Source: Rhodoferax sp. U11-2br (lineage in GTDB: Bacteria; Pseudomonadota; Gammaproteobacteria; Burkholderiales; Burkholderiaceae_C). Taken from it: a stretch of DNA of 64,000 nucleotides. Positions 52,783 through 63,271 of this stretch are shown here, in pieces. Each line of letters begins with the position of its first letter. The first letter of the stretch is position 1. Both the position numbers and the translations under genes were made by a program. The DNA lies in assembly GCF_018619435.1 (NCBI RefSeq), contig NZ_JAHFZF010000018.1, positions 1-64,000 on the forward strand, written 5' to 3'. The notes under the pieces are model-generated. The model was not told the origin of the DNA. It did no database searches and saw only the letters and a program-made list of their open reading frames with translations.

Positions 52783-53925
52783 TTAGAGGATGCTGGCGAT
52801 GGCATGGGCGGCAAGCGTGGGTGTGTCGCGCTGCAACTCGGCATGCAGCGCGCTAAAGCGGTTTTCAAGGCGCTGGATTGTCGCAGGCGCATGGGCTACG
52901 GCGTCGAGCCAGGTCAAAACTTCTTTGGCCAAGGCCTGCGGTGTGGCGGCGTCCTGCAGCAACTCGGGCACCACAAACTCGCGACACAGGATGTTGGGCA
53001 GGCCTACCCAGGGTTGCAGCTTCTTGCGCCGCATGATCTGCCAGGACATCGCACCCATGCGATAAGCAATCACCATCGGGCGCTTGAACAAAGCCGCTTC
53101 CAGCGTGGCGGTGCCACTGGCGATCAAGGTGACATCACAGGCAGCCAACACCGCGTGAGACTGCCCGCGCACCACTTTCAAGGCCTGGCCCAACCCGCTG
53201 GCCGCTGCCGCGGCTTCGATGCGTTGTTGCAAGGCGGGTATCGCGGGAACTACAAATTGTGTAGCTGGTTGCGCTTGTTTAATAAGGGCTGCAGCCTGAA
53301 AGAACACATCCACCAGATGGCGCACCTCGGACTCACGGCTACCCGGCAGAATCGCCACCACCCTGCCCTCAGCTGCCAGCCCGAGCTTGGCGCGAGCTTG
53401 CGCACGGTCTGGCTGCATCGGAATCACCTGGGCCAGCGGATGGCCGACATAGGTGGCGGCGATACCGTGGCTGGCCAGCAATTCAGGCTCAAACGGAAAA
53501 ATGCACAAGACGTGGTCGACGCTGCGTTTGATCTTTTCCAGCCGCTCAGGCCGCCAGGCCCAAACTGAGGGGCAAACAAAATGCACCGTCTTGATGCCTT
53601 GTGCGCGCAGGTCCGCTTCCAAGTCCAGATTGAAATCGGGGGCGTCGACACCAATGAACACCTCGGGCGGATTGGCCAGCAGGCGCTGTTTAAGCTGTTT
53701 GCGGATGCCCACAATCTCGCGGTACCGGCGCAACACCTCCCAGCCAAAACCGTGCACCGACAGTTTGTCGTGTGGCCACCAGGCCTCAAACCCGCGCTGC
53801 GCCATCTGCGGGCCACCAATACCCATGCTGTGTAAATCGGGCCAACGCGCGCGCAGGCCGTCCAGCAACAAACCCGCCAGCAGGTCGCCAGAGGTTTCAC
53901 CCGCCACCAGCGCCGCGTTGTTCAT
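52783..53925 (-). CDS. lpxB: Lipid-A-disaccharide synthase
   Basis: 380 residues of glycosyltransferase family 19. Motifs are [12 protein letters not shown] at the N-terminus, [23 protein letters not shown] and the C-terminal [20 protein letters not shown]. It joins UDP-diacylglucosamine and lipid X. ATG 53925 begins at [10 protein letters not shown]. Residues about 208-223 ([13 protein letters not shown]) match the dispersed repeat in its usual frame. Confidence 0.95.
   Translation of the reverse strand: MNNAALVAGETSGDLLAGLLLDGLRARWPDLHSMGIGGPQMAQRGFEAWWPHDKLSVHGFGWEVLRRYREIVGIRKQLKQRLLANPPEVFIGVDAPDFNLDLEADLRAQGIKTVHFVCPSVWAWRPERLEKIKRSVDHVLCIFPFEPELLASHGIAATYVGHPLAQVIPMQPDRAQARAKLGLAAEGRVVAILPGSRESEVRHLVDVFFQAAALIKQAQPATQFVVPAIPALQQRIEAAAAASGLGQALKVVRGQSHAVLAACDVTLIASGTATLEAALFKRPMVIAYRMGAMSWQIMRRKKLQPWVGLPNILCREFVVPELLQDAATPQALAKEVLTWLDAVAHAPATIQRLENRFSALHAELQRDTPTLAAHAIASIL
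53255..53302 (+). repeat. Dispersed palindromic repeat, copy inside lpxB
   Basis: TGTGTAGCTGGTTGCGCTTG then AATAAGGGCTGCAGCCTGAA. Antisense to lpxB, read as [13 protein letters not shown] in the same frame as the nadE copy. The TAGAGGCC end is altered to TGCAGCC. Confidence 0.7.
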
Positions 53926-53941
53926 GAACGGAGCTACCTGG

Positions 53942-54736
53942 CTAGCGCACAATGCCGCGCTGGGGTGATGATTGCTTCAAAAATGACAGCATCATCTCCA
54001 CGTCTGACAAGGCCTCTGGGTGGTTTTCACTTAAGCCGGCGATGCGCTCCATGGCCGCCTGCAAGGTCAGATCGTCACGGTACAACGCCTTGTGCATGGC
54101 TTTGACGGCCGAGATGCGATCTGGCGAGAAACCACGGCGGCGCAGGCCTTCAAAGTTCATCGAACGTGCCGCAGCAGGTTGGCCCTGGCACATCACAAAC
54201 GGTGGCAGGTCGGCAAACAGCAGGGTGCACATCGCTGTCATGCTGTGGGCACCGATGCGCACAAACTGGTGCACCACGGTAAAGCCACCAAAAATAGCCC
54301 AGTCACCGACATGCACGTGGCCAGCCAGCTGGGTGTTGTTGGCAAAAATCGTGTTGTTGCCCACCTGGCAATCGTGGGCCAGGTGCACATAGGCCATCAG
54401 CCAGTTGTCGTCACCGACACGGGTCACACCCAGATCACCGGGCGAACCGATGTTGAAGGTGCAAAACTCGCGGATGGTGTTGCGGTCACCAATGACCAGC
54501 TCGCACGGCTCACCCGCGTACTTCTTGTCCTGCGGTATCGCACCAAGTGAGGCGAACTGGAAGATCCGGTTGTCGCGCCCGATGGTGGTGTGGCCCTCGA
54601 TCACCACATGCGGGCCCACCGTGGTGCCCGCAGCAATCTTGACGTGGGGTCCAATCACACTGTAGGGCCCGACACTGACCGAGCTGTCAAGCTCGGCCGC
54701 CGGGTCCACGATGGCGGTGGCGTGGATGGTGGTCAT
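53942..54736 (-). CDS. lpxA: UDP-N-acetylglucosamine acyltransferase
   Basis: 264 residues. Left-handed helix hexapeptides run from [20 protein letters not shown] to about 185, with the catalytic His in [12 protein letters not shown]. The C-terminal helices end [15 protein letters not shown]. It performs the first acylation of lipid A. It is 10 bp from fabZ and 16 bp from lpxB. Confidence 0.97.
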   Translation of the reverse strand: MTTIHATAIVDPAAELDSSVSVGPYSVIGPHVKIAAGTTVGPHVVIEGHTTIGRDNRIFQFASLGAIPQDKKYAGEPCELVIGDRNTIREFCTFNIGSPGDLGVTRVGDDNWLMAYVHLAHDCQVGNNTIFANNTQLAGHVHVGDWAIFGGFTVVHQFVRIGAHSMTAMCTLLFADLPPFVMCQGQPAAARSMNFEGLRRRGFSPDRISAVKAMHKALYRDDLTLQAAMERIAGLSENHPEALSDVEMMLSFLKQSSPQRGIVR

Positions 54737-54746
54737 AGTGTTGTCT

Positions 54747-55184
54747 TCAGCTCACTTTGCGCATGGCGCAGGTCAACTCGGCTTCAACCGCCAAGTCGCC
54801 ATCCACTTCCGCGCGGGCTTTGAATTTGAAAATGCCGGCTTTCATGCGCAGCAGTTCCACCGACAAAATCAGCTGGTCACCCGGCTCCACCGGTTGTTTA
54901 AAACGTGCACCGTCGATGCCGGCAAAGTAATAGACCATGTCGTCGGTCGGCGAGGTGTCCAGCGCATCAAAGGCCAACAAAGCGGCGGCCTGCGCCAAGG
55001 CTTCGAGCATCAGCACACCCGGCATCACCGGGCGGTGGGGGAAATGGCCTTCAAAAAAGGGTTCGTTGATGGTGACATTTTTCAGGGCCTTGATGGTTTT
55101 GCCCTTGTCGATCTCGAGCACGCGGTCCACCAGCAAAAACGGGTATCGGTGGGGCAACTGCTTGAGAATTTGATGGATATCCAT
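54747..55184 (-). CDS. fabZ: 3-hydroxyacyl-ACP dehydratase
   Basis: 145 residues of the hot-dog fold. The catalytic His lies in [20 protein letters not shown] and the Glu in the same segment; the N-terminus is [20 protein letters not shown]. It dehydrates hydroxyacyl-ACP and so competes with LpxA for 3-hydroxyacyl chains. Position between lpxD and lpxA is standard. Confidence 0.97.
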   Translation of the reverse strand: MDIHQILKQLPHRYPFLLVDRVLEIDKGKTIKALKNVTINEPFFEGHFPHRPVMPGVLMLEALAQAAALLAFDALDTSPTDDMVYYFAGIDGARFKQPVEPGDQLILSVELLRMKAGIFKFKARAEVDGDLAVEAELTCAMRKVS

Positions 55185-55199
55185 GATATCTGACCTTGT

Positions 55200-56210
55200 T
55201 TACAAATTGGAAGAAGGGTTGGGAGCCAGCACCTTGACCTGGGCTTCCAGCGCACGGATGCGCTCGCGCAGGCTGGCCAGCTGTTTGACTGACGCGGCGT
55301 TTTTTTCCCACGCGGCATTGTCGTCAATGGGGAACATGCCCGTGTAATGACCAGGCTTGAGAATCGAGCGGGTGGCCACCGAGGCCGCCGAGATATGGAC
55401 CCCATCAGCCAGTGTCAGATGGCCGAGCACCACCGCGCCACCCCCCACGGTGCAATGGGCACCAATGTGGGCACTGCCCGCCACACCGGCACAACCCGCC
55501 ATGGCTGTGTGCTGGCCAACAACCACGTTGTGGCCGATCTGGACCAGGTTGTCAAGCTTGACGCCGTCTTCAATCACCGTATCCGCCAGCGCTCCGCGGT
55601 CAATGCAGCTGTTGGCACCGATTTCGACGTCGTTGCCAATACACACGTTGCCGAGTTGTTCAATCTTGACCCAGGTGCCGTTGTCAGGCGCAAAACCAAA
55701 ACCATCGGCACCAATCACTACGCCAGGGTGCAGCAGGCAGCGTTCACCAATGTGACAGTTCTCGCTGACGGTCACACGTGACTTCAAGACGGTATCTGCA
55801 CCAATACTGGCCCCGGCCTCCACCACACACAAGGCACCAATCTGTGCACTGGGGTGAATGATGGCCTCTGGGTCGATCACCGCAGACGGGTGGATCAACG
55901 GAGTTTCCCGTCGCGGCAGGCTGGCCTTCCAGAGTTGGGTGGCACGGGCAAAATACAGATAAGGGTTGTCGGTCACGATGCAGTCACCCCGTGCCTGCGC
56001 CAGGGTCTGCATCTGCGGACCCACAATGACACACCCTGCCTTGGAGACAGCGAGTTGTTGCTGGTATTTGGGATGGCTGAGAAAACTCAGCTGCGCTGGC
56101 TGCGCTGTTTCCAGCGGCGCCAGGCCTTCGATCAAGCGATCAGCATCTCCGAACAACACACCACCCAGTGCCTCAACGAGGGTTCCCGCACGCAAAGCCA
56201 CTGCGGCCAA
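55200..56210 (-). CDS. lpxD: UDP-3-O-acylglucosamine N-acyltransferase
   Basis: 336 residues. An N-terminal uridine-binding domain ([21 protein letters not shown]) precedes hexapeptide repeats, with the catalytic His in [20 protein letters not shown]-terminal coiled segment ([20 protein letters not shown]) is usual. It adds the N-linked acyl chain in lipid A synthesis. Confidence 0.96.
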   Translation of the reverse strand: MAAVALRAGTLVEALGGVLFGDADRLIEGLAPLETAQPAQLSFLSHPKYQQQLAVSKAGCVIVGPQMQTLAQARGDCIVTDNPYLYFARATQLWKASLPRRETPLIHPSAVIDPEAIIHPSAQIGALCVVEAGASIGADTVLKSRVTVSENCHIGERCLLHPGVVIGADGFGFAPDNGTWVKIEQLGNVCIGNDVEIGANSCIDRGALADTVIEDGVKLDNLVQIGHNVVVGQHTAMAGCAGVAGSAHIGAHCTVGGGAVVLGHLTLADGVHISAASVATRSILKPGHYTGMFPIDDNAAWEKNAASVKQLASLRERIRALEAQVKVLAPNPSSNL

Positions 56211-56222
56211 CCTTTCGCTCGG

Positions 56223-56738
56223 TTACTTGACAGGTGTGGCGGCGTTGAGCGCCTTGATGACTTTGTCGGTCATGTCGATCTTGGGGTTCACGTAGACCGC
56301 GTCCTGGAAAATGATGTCGTATTTTTCAGCGGCAGCGATGTCCTTGATGGCCTTGTTGGCGCGTGCAATCACCTGCTGCAACTCCTCATTCTTGCGCGCG
56401 TTCAGGTCTTCCTGGAACTCACGGCGTTTCCGCTGGAAGTCTCGGTCTTGCTCAAGCAGTTGTTTCTGGCGGGTGACACGCTGCACCTCTGGCAAGGTGG
56501 GGGCCTCACGCTCAAACTTGTCGGCCGAACTCTTGATGCTGGCACCCAGATCGGTCAACTCTTTTTCACGTTTGGAAAATTCCTGCTCCAACTTGGTCTG
56601 GGCGGCTTTAGCTGTGGCTGCCTCCTTGAGCACTCGGTCTGTGCTGACAAAACCAATTTTGACTTCCTCAGCCTGCGCCGAAGCCAAACACAAACCACCT
56701 ACCAGCACCAAGGCCAGCTGACGTACATATTGATTCAT
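56223..56738 (-). CDS. OmpH/Skp periplasmic chaperone
   Basis: 171 residues. The signal peptide is MNQYVRQLALVLVGGLCLASAQA. The rest is a long, charged coiled coil (about 45-125; LEQEFSKREKELTDLGAS, RDFQRKRREFQEDLNARK) as in Skp. It holds unfolded outer-membrane proteins for BamA, encoded directly upstream with a one-base overlap. Confidence 0.92.
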   Translation of the reverse strand: MNQYVRQLALVLVGGLCLASAQAEEVKIGFVSTDRVLKEAATAKAAQTKLEQEFSKREKELTDLGASIKSSADKFEREAPTLPEVQRVTRQKQLLEQDRDFQRKRREFQEDLNARKNEELQQVIARANKAIKDIAAAEKYDIIFQDAVYVNPKIDMTDKVIKALNAATPVK

Positions 56739-59038
56739 TAGAAACTCGTTCCGATCTGAAATTGCATACTCTGGATTTTATCGCCATCGTATTTCTTCAA
56801 AGGTTTGGCAAAGGCCAGACGCAAGGGACCAACTGGCGAAATCCAGCTGATACCCACACCCGTCGAGGCACGCAAGGCACTGGCGTTCTCATTGATCGCC
56901 AGACCACCATTGTTGCCACTGACCATACCGGCATCCACAAAACCGTACATGCGCAGTGAACGGTCATTGCCAGCACCGGGGAACGGTGTCAGCAACTCCA
57001 GATTCACATTCATCTTGCGGTTGCCACCGATGTGGGTGTCGCTGACATCCCTTGGCCCCAAGGTACCGGACTCGAAGCCTCGTACAGAGCCCAAACCACC
57101 ACCATAAAAGTTCTTGAACACCGGGTAAGAGCGCTCACCCATCACTTTGCCCACACCCACTTCGACGTTGAACGCCGCTGTGTACTGCTTGCTCAACGGA
57201 AGATACTGCTGGAACTGGTAGGTGGTGCGCAGGTAACGGGCATCGCCGGCAAACGACCACTCGGCATTGGCTTTCTGGTAACGGCCTTTGGTGGGTGCCA
57301 AGGCACTGTCGCGGCTGTCACGGGCCCAGCCCATGGTGAACGGAATGGCCGAACTGGAATACCCATATTCATCACCATAGGCTTTGTAAGAGGTGGGTAA
57401 CAGCGTGCCAGGCTTGATGGTCGTACTCTCGATCCCGGCACCAAAATACACCGTGTCAATCTCGGTAAAAGGCACCCCAAAACGAATGGCCGCCCCAGAG
57501 GACACCAGCTTGTAGTAGTCCTCATCCTCATAGGGGCTGGAGACTTTGCGATACACGTCCATGGTTCTGGAAACACCGTCATCCGTGAAATACGGGTCGG
57601 TGGTACTGATAACCAAGGATTGATTGCTATCGCTGGTGTTGATCTTGATGCCCAGTGAGTTACCGGAGCCAAACGCATTTTCCTGCGACAGCCCGAAGGA
57701 CAAGCCCAAACCGTCACCACTGGAAAAACCAGCGCCCAAACTCAGACTGCCCGTGGGCTTTTCGACCACGTTGAGCGTCAGATCCACCTGATCTTGTGCA
57801 CCTGCCACCTCCTGTGTTTCCACTGACACATCGGAAAAGTAACCCAAACGGTCCACCCGATCACGAGACAAACGGATCTTGTCACCGTTGTACCAAGAGG
57901 CCTCCAGCTGACGGAATTCACGCCGGACCACCACATCGCGGGTACGGGTGTTGCCCGCCACATTGATGTTGCGCACGTAAGCGCGCCGCGACGGATTGGC
58001 CTGCAGGGTCAAGGTCACCAGGTTGTTGGTCCGGTCAATCTCAGGTACGGCCTCCACCCGGGCAAAGGCGTAACCAAAATTGCCAAAATAGTCTGTGAAA
58101 GCCTTGCTGGTTTTGGCCACTTCATCTGCGTTGTAGGCCTGGCCTGGGCGGATGGACACCAAAGACTTGAACTCATCGTCCTTGCCAAGGTAATTGCCAG
58201 CCAACTTGACACCGCTGACCACAAATCGCTCACCTTCGGTGATGTTGATGGTGATGCCGATGTCAGTCTTGTTGGGGTCAATCGCCACCTGTGTCGAGTC
58301 GACCTTGAACTCCAGGTAACCACGCGCCAGGTAATAAGAACGCAAGGTCTCAATATCGGCATTCAACTTGGCACGCGAATAGCGGTTGGACTTGGTGTAC
58401 CAGCTCATCCAGCCGCCGGTATCTAGGTCAAACAGGTCGCGCAAGGTGGATTCACTGAACACCTTGTTGCCCACAATGTGAATCTCGCTGATCTTGGCAG
58501 GTTCACCTTCGTTCACGGTAAAGGTCAGGTTAACCCGGTTACGTTCAATCGGCGTCACCGTGGTTACCACCTGGGCCGCGTACAGGCTGCGGTTGATGTA
58601 CTGGCGTTTGAGTTCCTGCTCAGCGCGGTCAAGTTGAGCCTTATCGAAGGGTCTACCATCAGCCAGACCCACATCACGCAGCGACTTGATCAGCACCTCC
58701 TTGTCAAACTCCTTGGTGCCGACGAACTCCACGTCTGCCACGGTGGGACGCTCCTCGACCACCACCACCAGCACATCACCGTTGATGTCAATACGCACAT
58801 CCTTGAACAAGCCCAGGGCAAACAGGGCACGAATCGCTGCTGAGCCTTTGTCATCGTTGTAGGTATCACCGACTTGCACCGGCATGGACACAAACACGGT
58901 GCCCGGCTCAACACGCTGCAAACCTTCAATGCGGATATCACGGACAGTGAAGGGGTCAACAGCCCAAGCCGATGGAGCGGCCATTACCAAAGCGGCCACC
59001 GCAGCGAGTGCGTTCAGGCGAAAACGATTGAGTTGCAT
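56738..59038 (-). CDS. bamA: Outer-membrane assembly factor BamA
   Basis: 766 residues. The signal peptide ends MAAPSAWA. Five POTRA domains span about 25-430 (FTVRDIRIEGLQRVEPGTV opens the first), then a 16-strand barrel with VRGFESGTLGPRD, the VRGF motif of the lid loop, and the C-terminal FQIGTSF. It inserts beta-barrel proteins. ATG 59038 was chosen; the open extension upstream is not needed. Confidence 0.97.
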   Translation of the reverse strand: MQLNRFRLNALAAVAALVMAAPSAWAVDPFTVRDIRIEGLQRVEPGTVFVSMPVQVGDTYNDDKGSAAIRALFALGLFKDVRIDINGDVLVVVVEERPTVADVEFVGTKEFDKEVLIKSLRDVGLADGRPFDKAQLDRAEQELKRQYINRSLYAAQVVTTVTPIERNRVNLTFTVNEGEPAKISEIHIVGNKVFSESTLRDLFDLDTGGWMSWYTKSNRYSRAKLNADIETLRSYYLARGYLEFKVDSTQVAIDPNKTDIGITINITEGERFVVSGVKLAGNYLGKDDEFKSLVSIRPGQAYNADEVAKTSKAFTDYFGNFGYAFARVEAVPEIDRTNNLVTLTLQANPSRRAYVRNINVAGNTRTRDVVVRREFRQLEASWYNGDKIRLSRDRVDRLGYFSDVSVETQEVAGAQDQVDLTLNVVEKPTGSLSLGAGFSSGDGLGLSFGLSQENAFGSGNSLGIKINTSDSNQSLVISTTDPYFTDDGVSRTMDVYRKVSSPYEDEDYYKLVSSGAAIRFGVPFTEIDTVYFGAGIESTTIKPGTLLPTSYKAYGDEYGYSSSAIPFTMGWARDSRDSALAPTKGRYQKANAEWSFAGDARYLRTTYQFQQYLPLSKQYTAAFNVEVGVGKVMGERSYPVFKNFYGGGLGSVRGFESGTLGPRDVSDTHIGGNRKMNVNLELLTPFPGAGNDRSLRMYGFVDAGMVSGNNGGLAINENASALRASTGVGISWISPVGPLRLAFAKPLKKYDGDKIQSMQFQIGTSF

Positions 59039-59083
59039 GGTGAAAATGAAGAAATGTAGGTTGTGCAAACAGCACAACAAGAA

Positions 59084-60442
59084 TTAACCGAGCAAGCGGG
59101 AAAGATCGTTAAAAAGGGCGACAGACATCATCAGGATCAAAATCGCAATGCCTCCTTGTTGCAGACGTTCCATCCAGCGTTCGGACACCGGCTTACCTGT
59201 AGCGCCCTCCCAAAGATAATACATCAGGTGCCCACCGTCGAGCACCGGCAGCGGCAACAGGTTCAGCACTCCCAGACTGACGCTGACCAGCGCCAGAAAC
59301 GTCAGGTATTGGATCACACCCATGCCAGCCGATTTGCCAGCATAGTCGGCAATCGTCAGCGGACCACTGATGTTTTTGATGGACGCCTGCCCCACCAACA
59401 TCTTGCCCATCATCTTGAGCGTCAACACCGAAATGTCCCAGGTCTGGACCACGCCGCGCCAAATCCCATCCAGCGGCCCATAACTCACCGTGACCATGGC
59501 TGGGCGGGAGCCAACGAAGCCACCGATGCGCCCAATCGTTTGAGCACCATCAAGCACCGTTTTTGGGGTCACGCTCAACTCCAGCAACTGGTCCCCACGC
59601 AGCACCTTCCAACGCTGGGTCTTTGTCTGCCCCTGGCTGGCGGAGTTGCGAATGACACTGCGCAGTTGTTGTCCATCGATGATGGGCTGGCCATCCACCG
59701 ACTGCACCTCATCACCCTCACGCAAACCTGCCAGCGCCGCTGCACCGTCAGCCTGCAGTTCACCCATGGTTGGTCGGGTCAGGGGCATGGCAATGCCTAT
59801 GCTTCTGAACAACTCGGCATCCACCTGGCTGCTCTCAAGTGTGGACAAGGGCAACTGCAGCTCGCGTTCGGTGTTGCTGGCACCAGACACCACCAGGCTG
59901 ACATCTTCACCATCCATCGCGCCACGCGTTAACGCCCAGCGAACGTCCTCAAACGAGTCCACCTGCGTCAGTTCAGCCCCCGTGGTACCCATGCGAAGGA
60001 CACGCTCCCCGCCCACCAAGCCCGCTTTGGCGGCCAGAGAAGCGGCCGGGGGCGGACTCAGAATGGCTTCGGGCAAAAGCACACCCATCCAGTTGACCAG
60101 CGCGTACAACAACACCGCCAGCAGCAAATTGGCAGCCGGGCCCGCCGCCACAATCGCGGCCCGACGGCGCAAGGACTGGGTGTTGAAGGCCATGTGTTTC
60201 AGCGCAGGCTCTACCGGGCCTTCGCGCTCATCGAGCATCTTGACAAAACCACCCACCGGAAACAGTGCCAACACGAATTCAGTGGACGTTGGTGTGGCTT
60301 GCCAACGCAACAGCGGCTTGCCAAAACCGATGGAGAACCGCAGCACCTTGACACCACAGGCCACCGCCATCCGGTAATGACCGTACTCATGGATCGCAAT
60401 CAGCAGCGCAATCGCCACCAGAAAGGCGGGAAGGGTCAACAT
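59084..60442 (-). CDS. rseP: Site-2 intramembrane metalloprotease RseP
   Basis: 452 residues. HEYGH at residues 18-22 is the zinc motif inside the first membrane helix; LPVLDGGHLMYY carries the third ligand. Two PDZ domains lie between (about 115-295), with GGERVLRMG and LREGDEVQSVDGQP. It cuts anti-sigma factors within the membrane, including RseA and FecR-type proteins. The hybrid sigma/FecR protein at 47491 is a probable substrate. Confidence 0.95.
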   Translation of the reverse strand: MLTLPAFLVAIALLIAIHEYGHYRMAVACGVKVLRFSIGFGKPLLRWQATPTSTEFVLALFPVGGFVKMLDEREGPVEPALKHMAFNTQSLRRRAAIVAAGPAANLLLAVLLYALVNWMGVLLPEAILSPPPAASLAAKAGLVGGERVLRMGTTGAELTQVDSFEDVRWALTRGAMDGEDVSLVVSGASNTERELQLPLSTLESSQVDAELFRSIGIAMPLTRPTMGELQADGAAALAGLREGDEVQSVDGQPIIDGQQLRSVIRNSASQGQTKTQRWKVLRGDQLLELSVTPKTVLDGAQTIGRIGGFVGSRPAMVTVSYGPLDGIWRGVVQTWDISVLTLKMMGKMLVGQASIKNISGPLTIADYAGKSAGMGVIQYLTFLALVSVSLGVLNLLPLPVLDGGHLMYYLWEGATGKPVSERWMERLQQGGIAILILMMSVALFNDLSRLLG

Positions 60443-60463
60443 ACGAAAGTGGTTGGCCGGCGG

Positions 60464-61675
60464 TCAGCGGCCAAGGCGTTGCACCACGGACTCAGCCGCA
60501 CGGCGCGACAAAGCATCCAGCGCCAACAAGTCATCCAGCGACCGAGGTGGACTGGGAAGTAAAGCAGCCAAAGTATCCAAGTTGACCGCATGGATCTGAT
60601 CAAAACGGATGTTTCCCGCCAGAAAGGCGGCCACAGCCACTTCGTTGGCGGCATTTAACACCGCCGTGCTGCCCGGTGCGGCGTCCAGCACGGACCAGGC
60701 CAGTTTTAGCCCTGGGAAACGTTCTGCATGTCCATGGGAATCGATAGACTCAAAACTCATATCCGCCATGCGGCTGAAGTCCAGCGCCGTGGCGCCCGAG
60801 GTCACGCGGTCCGGCCAGGACAACCCGTAGGCAATCGGCACTTTCATGTCGGGGGTGCCGAGTTGAGCAATGACAGAGTTGTCGCGGTACTGCACCATCG
60901 AGTGAATCACGCTTTGCGGGTGGATCACCACCTCAATTTGGGCAGGCAACACGCCAAACAGGTACTTGGCTTCGATCACTTCCAGCGCCTTGTTCATCAT
61001 CGTGGCCGAGTCCACTGAGATCTTGCGCCCCATCACCCAGTTCGGATGGGCACAGGCCTGATCGGGCGTGATGATGGCAAATTCGGCAGGGTCACGACGG
61101 CGAAACGGCCCACCAGAGGCAGTCAGGATGATTTTGTTGATCTGGCTGGCCCACATGCTGGCATCGTCCGGCAGCGACTGAAAAACCGCCGAATGTTCGC
61201 TGTCGATCGGCAACAGCTTGGCGCCACCGTCCGCCACGGCTGCAAGAAAATAGTCGCCCCCCACCACCAGCGCTTCTTTGTTGGCCAGCAGCAAACGTTT
61301 ACCCGCACGTGCGGCGGCCAGGCAAGAGGCCAGACCGGCGGCACCCACAATGGCCGCCATGACGGTGTCCACCTGGGCATGGCCCGCTATTTCTTCAATA
61401 GCTTCAGGCCCATACAGAACGCGGGTTGGAAGTGCATTCTCCTTGCATTTTCGCTCAAGAACCTTGCCATGCTCAACACTGGCCATGACCGCAAACACCG
61501 GCTTGAACTGCGCACATTGCGCCAACATCTTGTCAACCTGGGTTGATGCGCTCAGGGCAAACACCTCAAAACGCTCGGGATGCAGTGCGATGACTTCCAG
61601 CGTGCTGACACCAATCGATCCGGTGGAGCCCAGAATCGCCACACGTTGTTTTGTCAGTCCGGTTTGTTCTGTCAT
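60464..61675 (-). CDS. dxr: 1-deoxy-D-xylulose-5-phosphate reductoisomerase
   Basis: 403 residues. The NADPH loop is VAILGSTGSIGVSTLEV, metal and substrate residues are in PIDSEHSAVFQ, and the flexible loop is NWVMGRKISVDSATMMNK. It makes MEP, the committed step of isoprenoid synthesis. ATG 61675 was chosen; a GTG six bases earlier is possible. It is 21 bp upstream of rseP. Confidence 0.96.
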   Translation of the reverse strand: MTEQTGLTKQRVAILGSTGSIGVSTLEVIALHPERFEVFALSASTQVDKMLAQCAQFKPVFAVMASVEHGKVLERKCKENALPTRVLYGPEAIEEIAGHAQVDTVMAAIVGAAGLASCLAAARAGKRLLLANKEALVVGGDYFLAAVADGGAKLLPIDSEHSAVFQSLPDDASMWASQINKIILTASGGPFRRRDPAEFAIITPDQACAHPNWVMGRKISVDSATMMNKALEVIEAKYLFGVLPAQIEVVIHPQSVIHSMVQYRDNSVIAQLGTPDMKVPIAYGLSWPDRVTSGATALDFSRMADMSFESIDSHGHAERFPGLKLAWSVLDAAPGSTAVLNAANEVAVAAFLAGNIRFDQIHAVNLDTLAALLPSPPRSLDDLLALDALSRRAAESVVQRLGR

Positions 61676-61684
61676 GACCACTTC

Positions 61685-62530
61685 TCAGAAAGATACCAAC
61701 ACCATTGCCAGTGGCAGCGTGGGCAGCAACGCATCAACCCGGTCCAGCACACCACCATGTCCAGGCAACAGGGCGCTGCTGTCCTTCACGCCAGCGCTGC
61801 GTTTCACCAGCGACTCGACCAGATCACCCACCACACTCATGGCGGCCATAAACACCACAGCCACCACCATGAAACCCCAACCCCGCTCACCCAGCAGGGA
61901 GTAAAAACTCGGTGTACTGGCGCCGTTGGCGGTATCGGCATAACGCCAAACACAAGCCATCAGGATCACTCCTGCCATACCACCCCAGACACCCTCCCAA
62001 CTTTTGCCGGGACTGATGGAGACCGCCAGCTTGCGGCGGGTGAAACGCCCGCCCAGGGCTCGGCCAGAAAAATACGCGCCAATGTCTGCCATCCAGACCA
62101 AGGCCAGCACCGACAACAGGAAATTGATACCCAATAGACGCGCCTGCACCACAGCCAGCCAGGTCAGGCACAGGGCGAGCAAGCCCAGCAGCAGGCGCAC
62201 CGGACGCGCCACCCGGGACCACGCCGGAACACCCGCCTTGAGCATCCAAGCCCCGCCCAGCACCCAGAACGTACCCGTCAACAACCAGACACGTGGCCAC
62301 GCATCCACCAATACGCCTGTCCACCACATCCAGAGACATGACAACACACACACACACCCAGCGACCAGCGACAAGGACATGCTCAAACCATTCATGCGTG
62401 CCCATTCCCAGCCAGCGGCTGCAATAAAAACCGCCGCAATCAGAAAAAAAGGTTCAGGTTGTGTGTAAAAGAGTGCTGGTAACAGCACCATCAACAGCAC
62501 CAGGGCAGTCAGTACCCGTTGTTTGAGCAT
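61685..62530 (-). CDS. cdsA: Phosphatidate cytidylyltransferase
   Basis: 281 residues, about eight membrane segments. The signature KRSAGVKDSSALLPGHGGVLDRVD near the C-terminus is split here for reading: KRSAGVKDSSALLPGHGG then LDRVDAL. It makes CDP-diacylglycerol for phospholipids. It lies 9 bp from dxr and 6 bp from uppS, within one long operon. Confidence 0.95.
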   Translation of the reverse strand: MLKQRVLTALVLLMVLLPALFYTQPEPFFLIAAVFIAAAGWEWARMNGLSMSLSLVAGCVCVLSCLWMWWTGVLVDAWPRVWLLTGTFWVLGGAWMLKAGVPAWSRVARPVRLLLGLLALCLTWLAVVQARLLGINFLLSVLALVWMADIGAYFSGRALGGRFTRRKLAVSISPGKSWEGVWGGMAGVILMACVWRYADTANGASTPSFYSLLGERGWGFMVVAVVFMAAMSVVGDLVESLVKRSAGVKDSSALLPGHGGVLDRVDALLPTLPLAMVLVSF

Positions 62531-62536
62531 GGCAGA

Positions 62537-63265
62537 CTAGCGCTCGCCCGTCGAGACGGGTTCGCCGTCGAGCTGGTCCGAGGTCATGCCAAAGCGCCGC
62601 TCACGCTGGGCAAACGAGGTGATGGCTTGGTCCAGCGCAGCCTCGTCAAAATCAGGCCACAACACATCGGTGAAAAAGAACTCGGAGTAAGCACCTTGCC
62701 AGAGCAGGAAGTTGCTCATGCGGTGTTCACCACCGGTACGGATCAACAGATCGGGGTCGGGCACATGCGCCAGCGCCATGGCACTGTTCAAGTTGTCCTC
62801 GGTAAGAGGCAAACCCTGATCGGCCACCTTTCGCGCCGCCTGGGCAATGTCCCAACGACCGCCGTAATTAAAACAGGCATTGAGAATCAATCGGGAATTA
62901 CCAGCTGTGGCAGTCTCGCCCTCTTCCATGCTTCGCAACACCCGAGGAGACAGGCCGCGACGGTCACCCACAAAACGCAATTGAACACCCGCAGCCTTGA
63001 GTTGGTTCACCTCACGCATCAGTGCCATGGCAAACAGGTCCATCAGACCCGACACCTCTTCTGTGGGGCGTTTCCAGTTCTCGGATGAAAAAGCAAACAC
63101 CGTGAGCACCCGAACGCCTCTGGCATCACAGGCTTTGGCGCAACGTTTGAGCGACTCAACACCTTGTCGATGTCCAGCAATGCGCGGCAAAAACCGCTTG
63201 TTCGCCCAGCGTCCATTGCCATCCATCACGATGGCAATGTGGTGAGGCACCTGGTCGTAGGCCAT
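62537..63265 (-). CDS. uppS: Undecaprenyl diphosphate synthase
   Basis: 242 residues of the cis-prenyltransferase family. The substrate motif HIAIVMDGNGRWANKR carries the catalytic Asp. FAFSSENWKRP and the late DLLIRTGGEHRMSNFLLWQ are conserved. It makes the C55 lipid carrier for peptidoglycan and LPS. Confidence 0.96.
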   Translation of the reverse strand: MAYDQVPHHIAIVMDGNGRWANKRFLPRIAGHRQGVESLKRCAKACDARGVRVLTVFAFSSENWKRPTEEVSGLMDLFAMALMREVNQLKAAGVQLRFVGDRRGLSPRVLRSMEEGETATAGNSRLILNACFNYGGRWDIAQAARKVADQGLPLTEDNLNSAMALAHVPDPDLLIRTGGEHRMSNFLLWQGAYSEFFFTDVLWPDFDEAALDQAITSFAQRERRFGMTSDQLDGEPVSTGER

Positions 63266-63271
63266 GGCCGG

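Noticed and set aside
61387-61425. CAATAGCTTCAGGCCCAT inside dxr, resembling the repeat ends
   Set aside because: The reading VLYGPEAIEEIAGHA fits the Dxr family and no hairpin is present.
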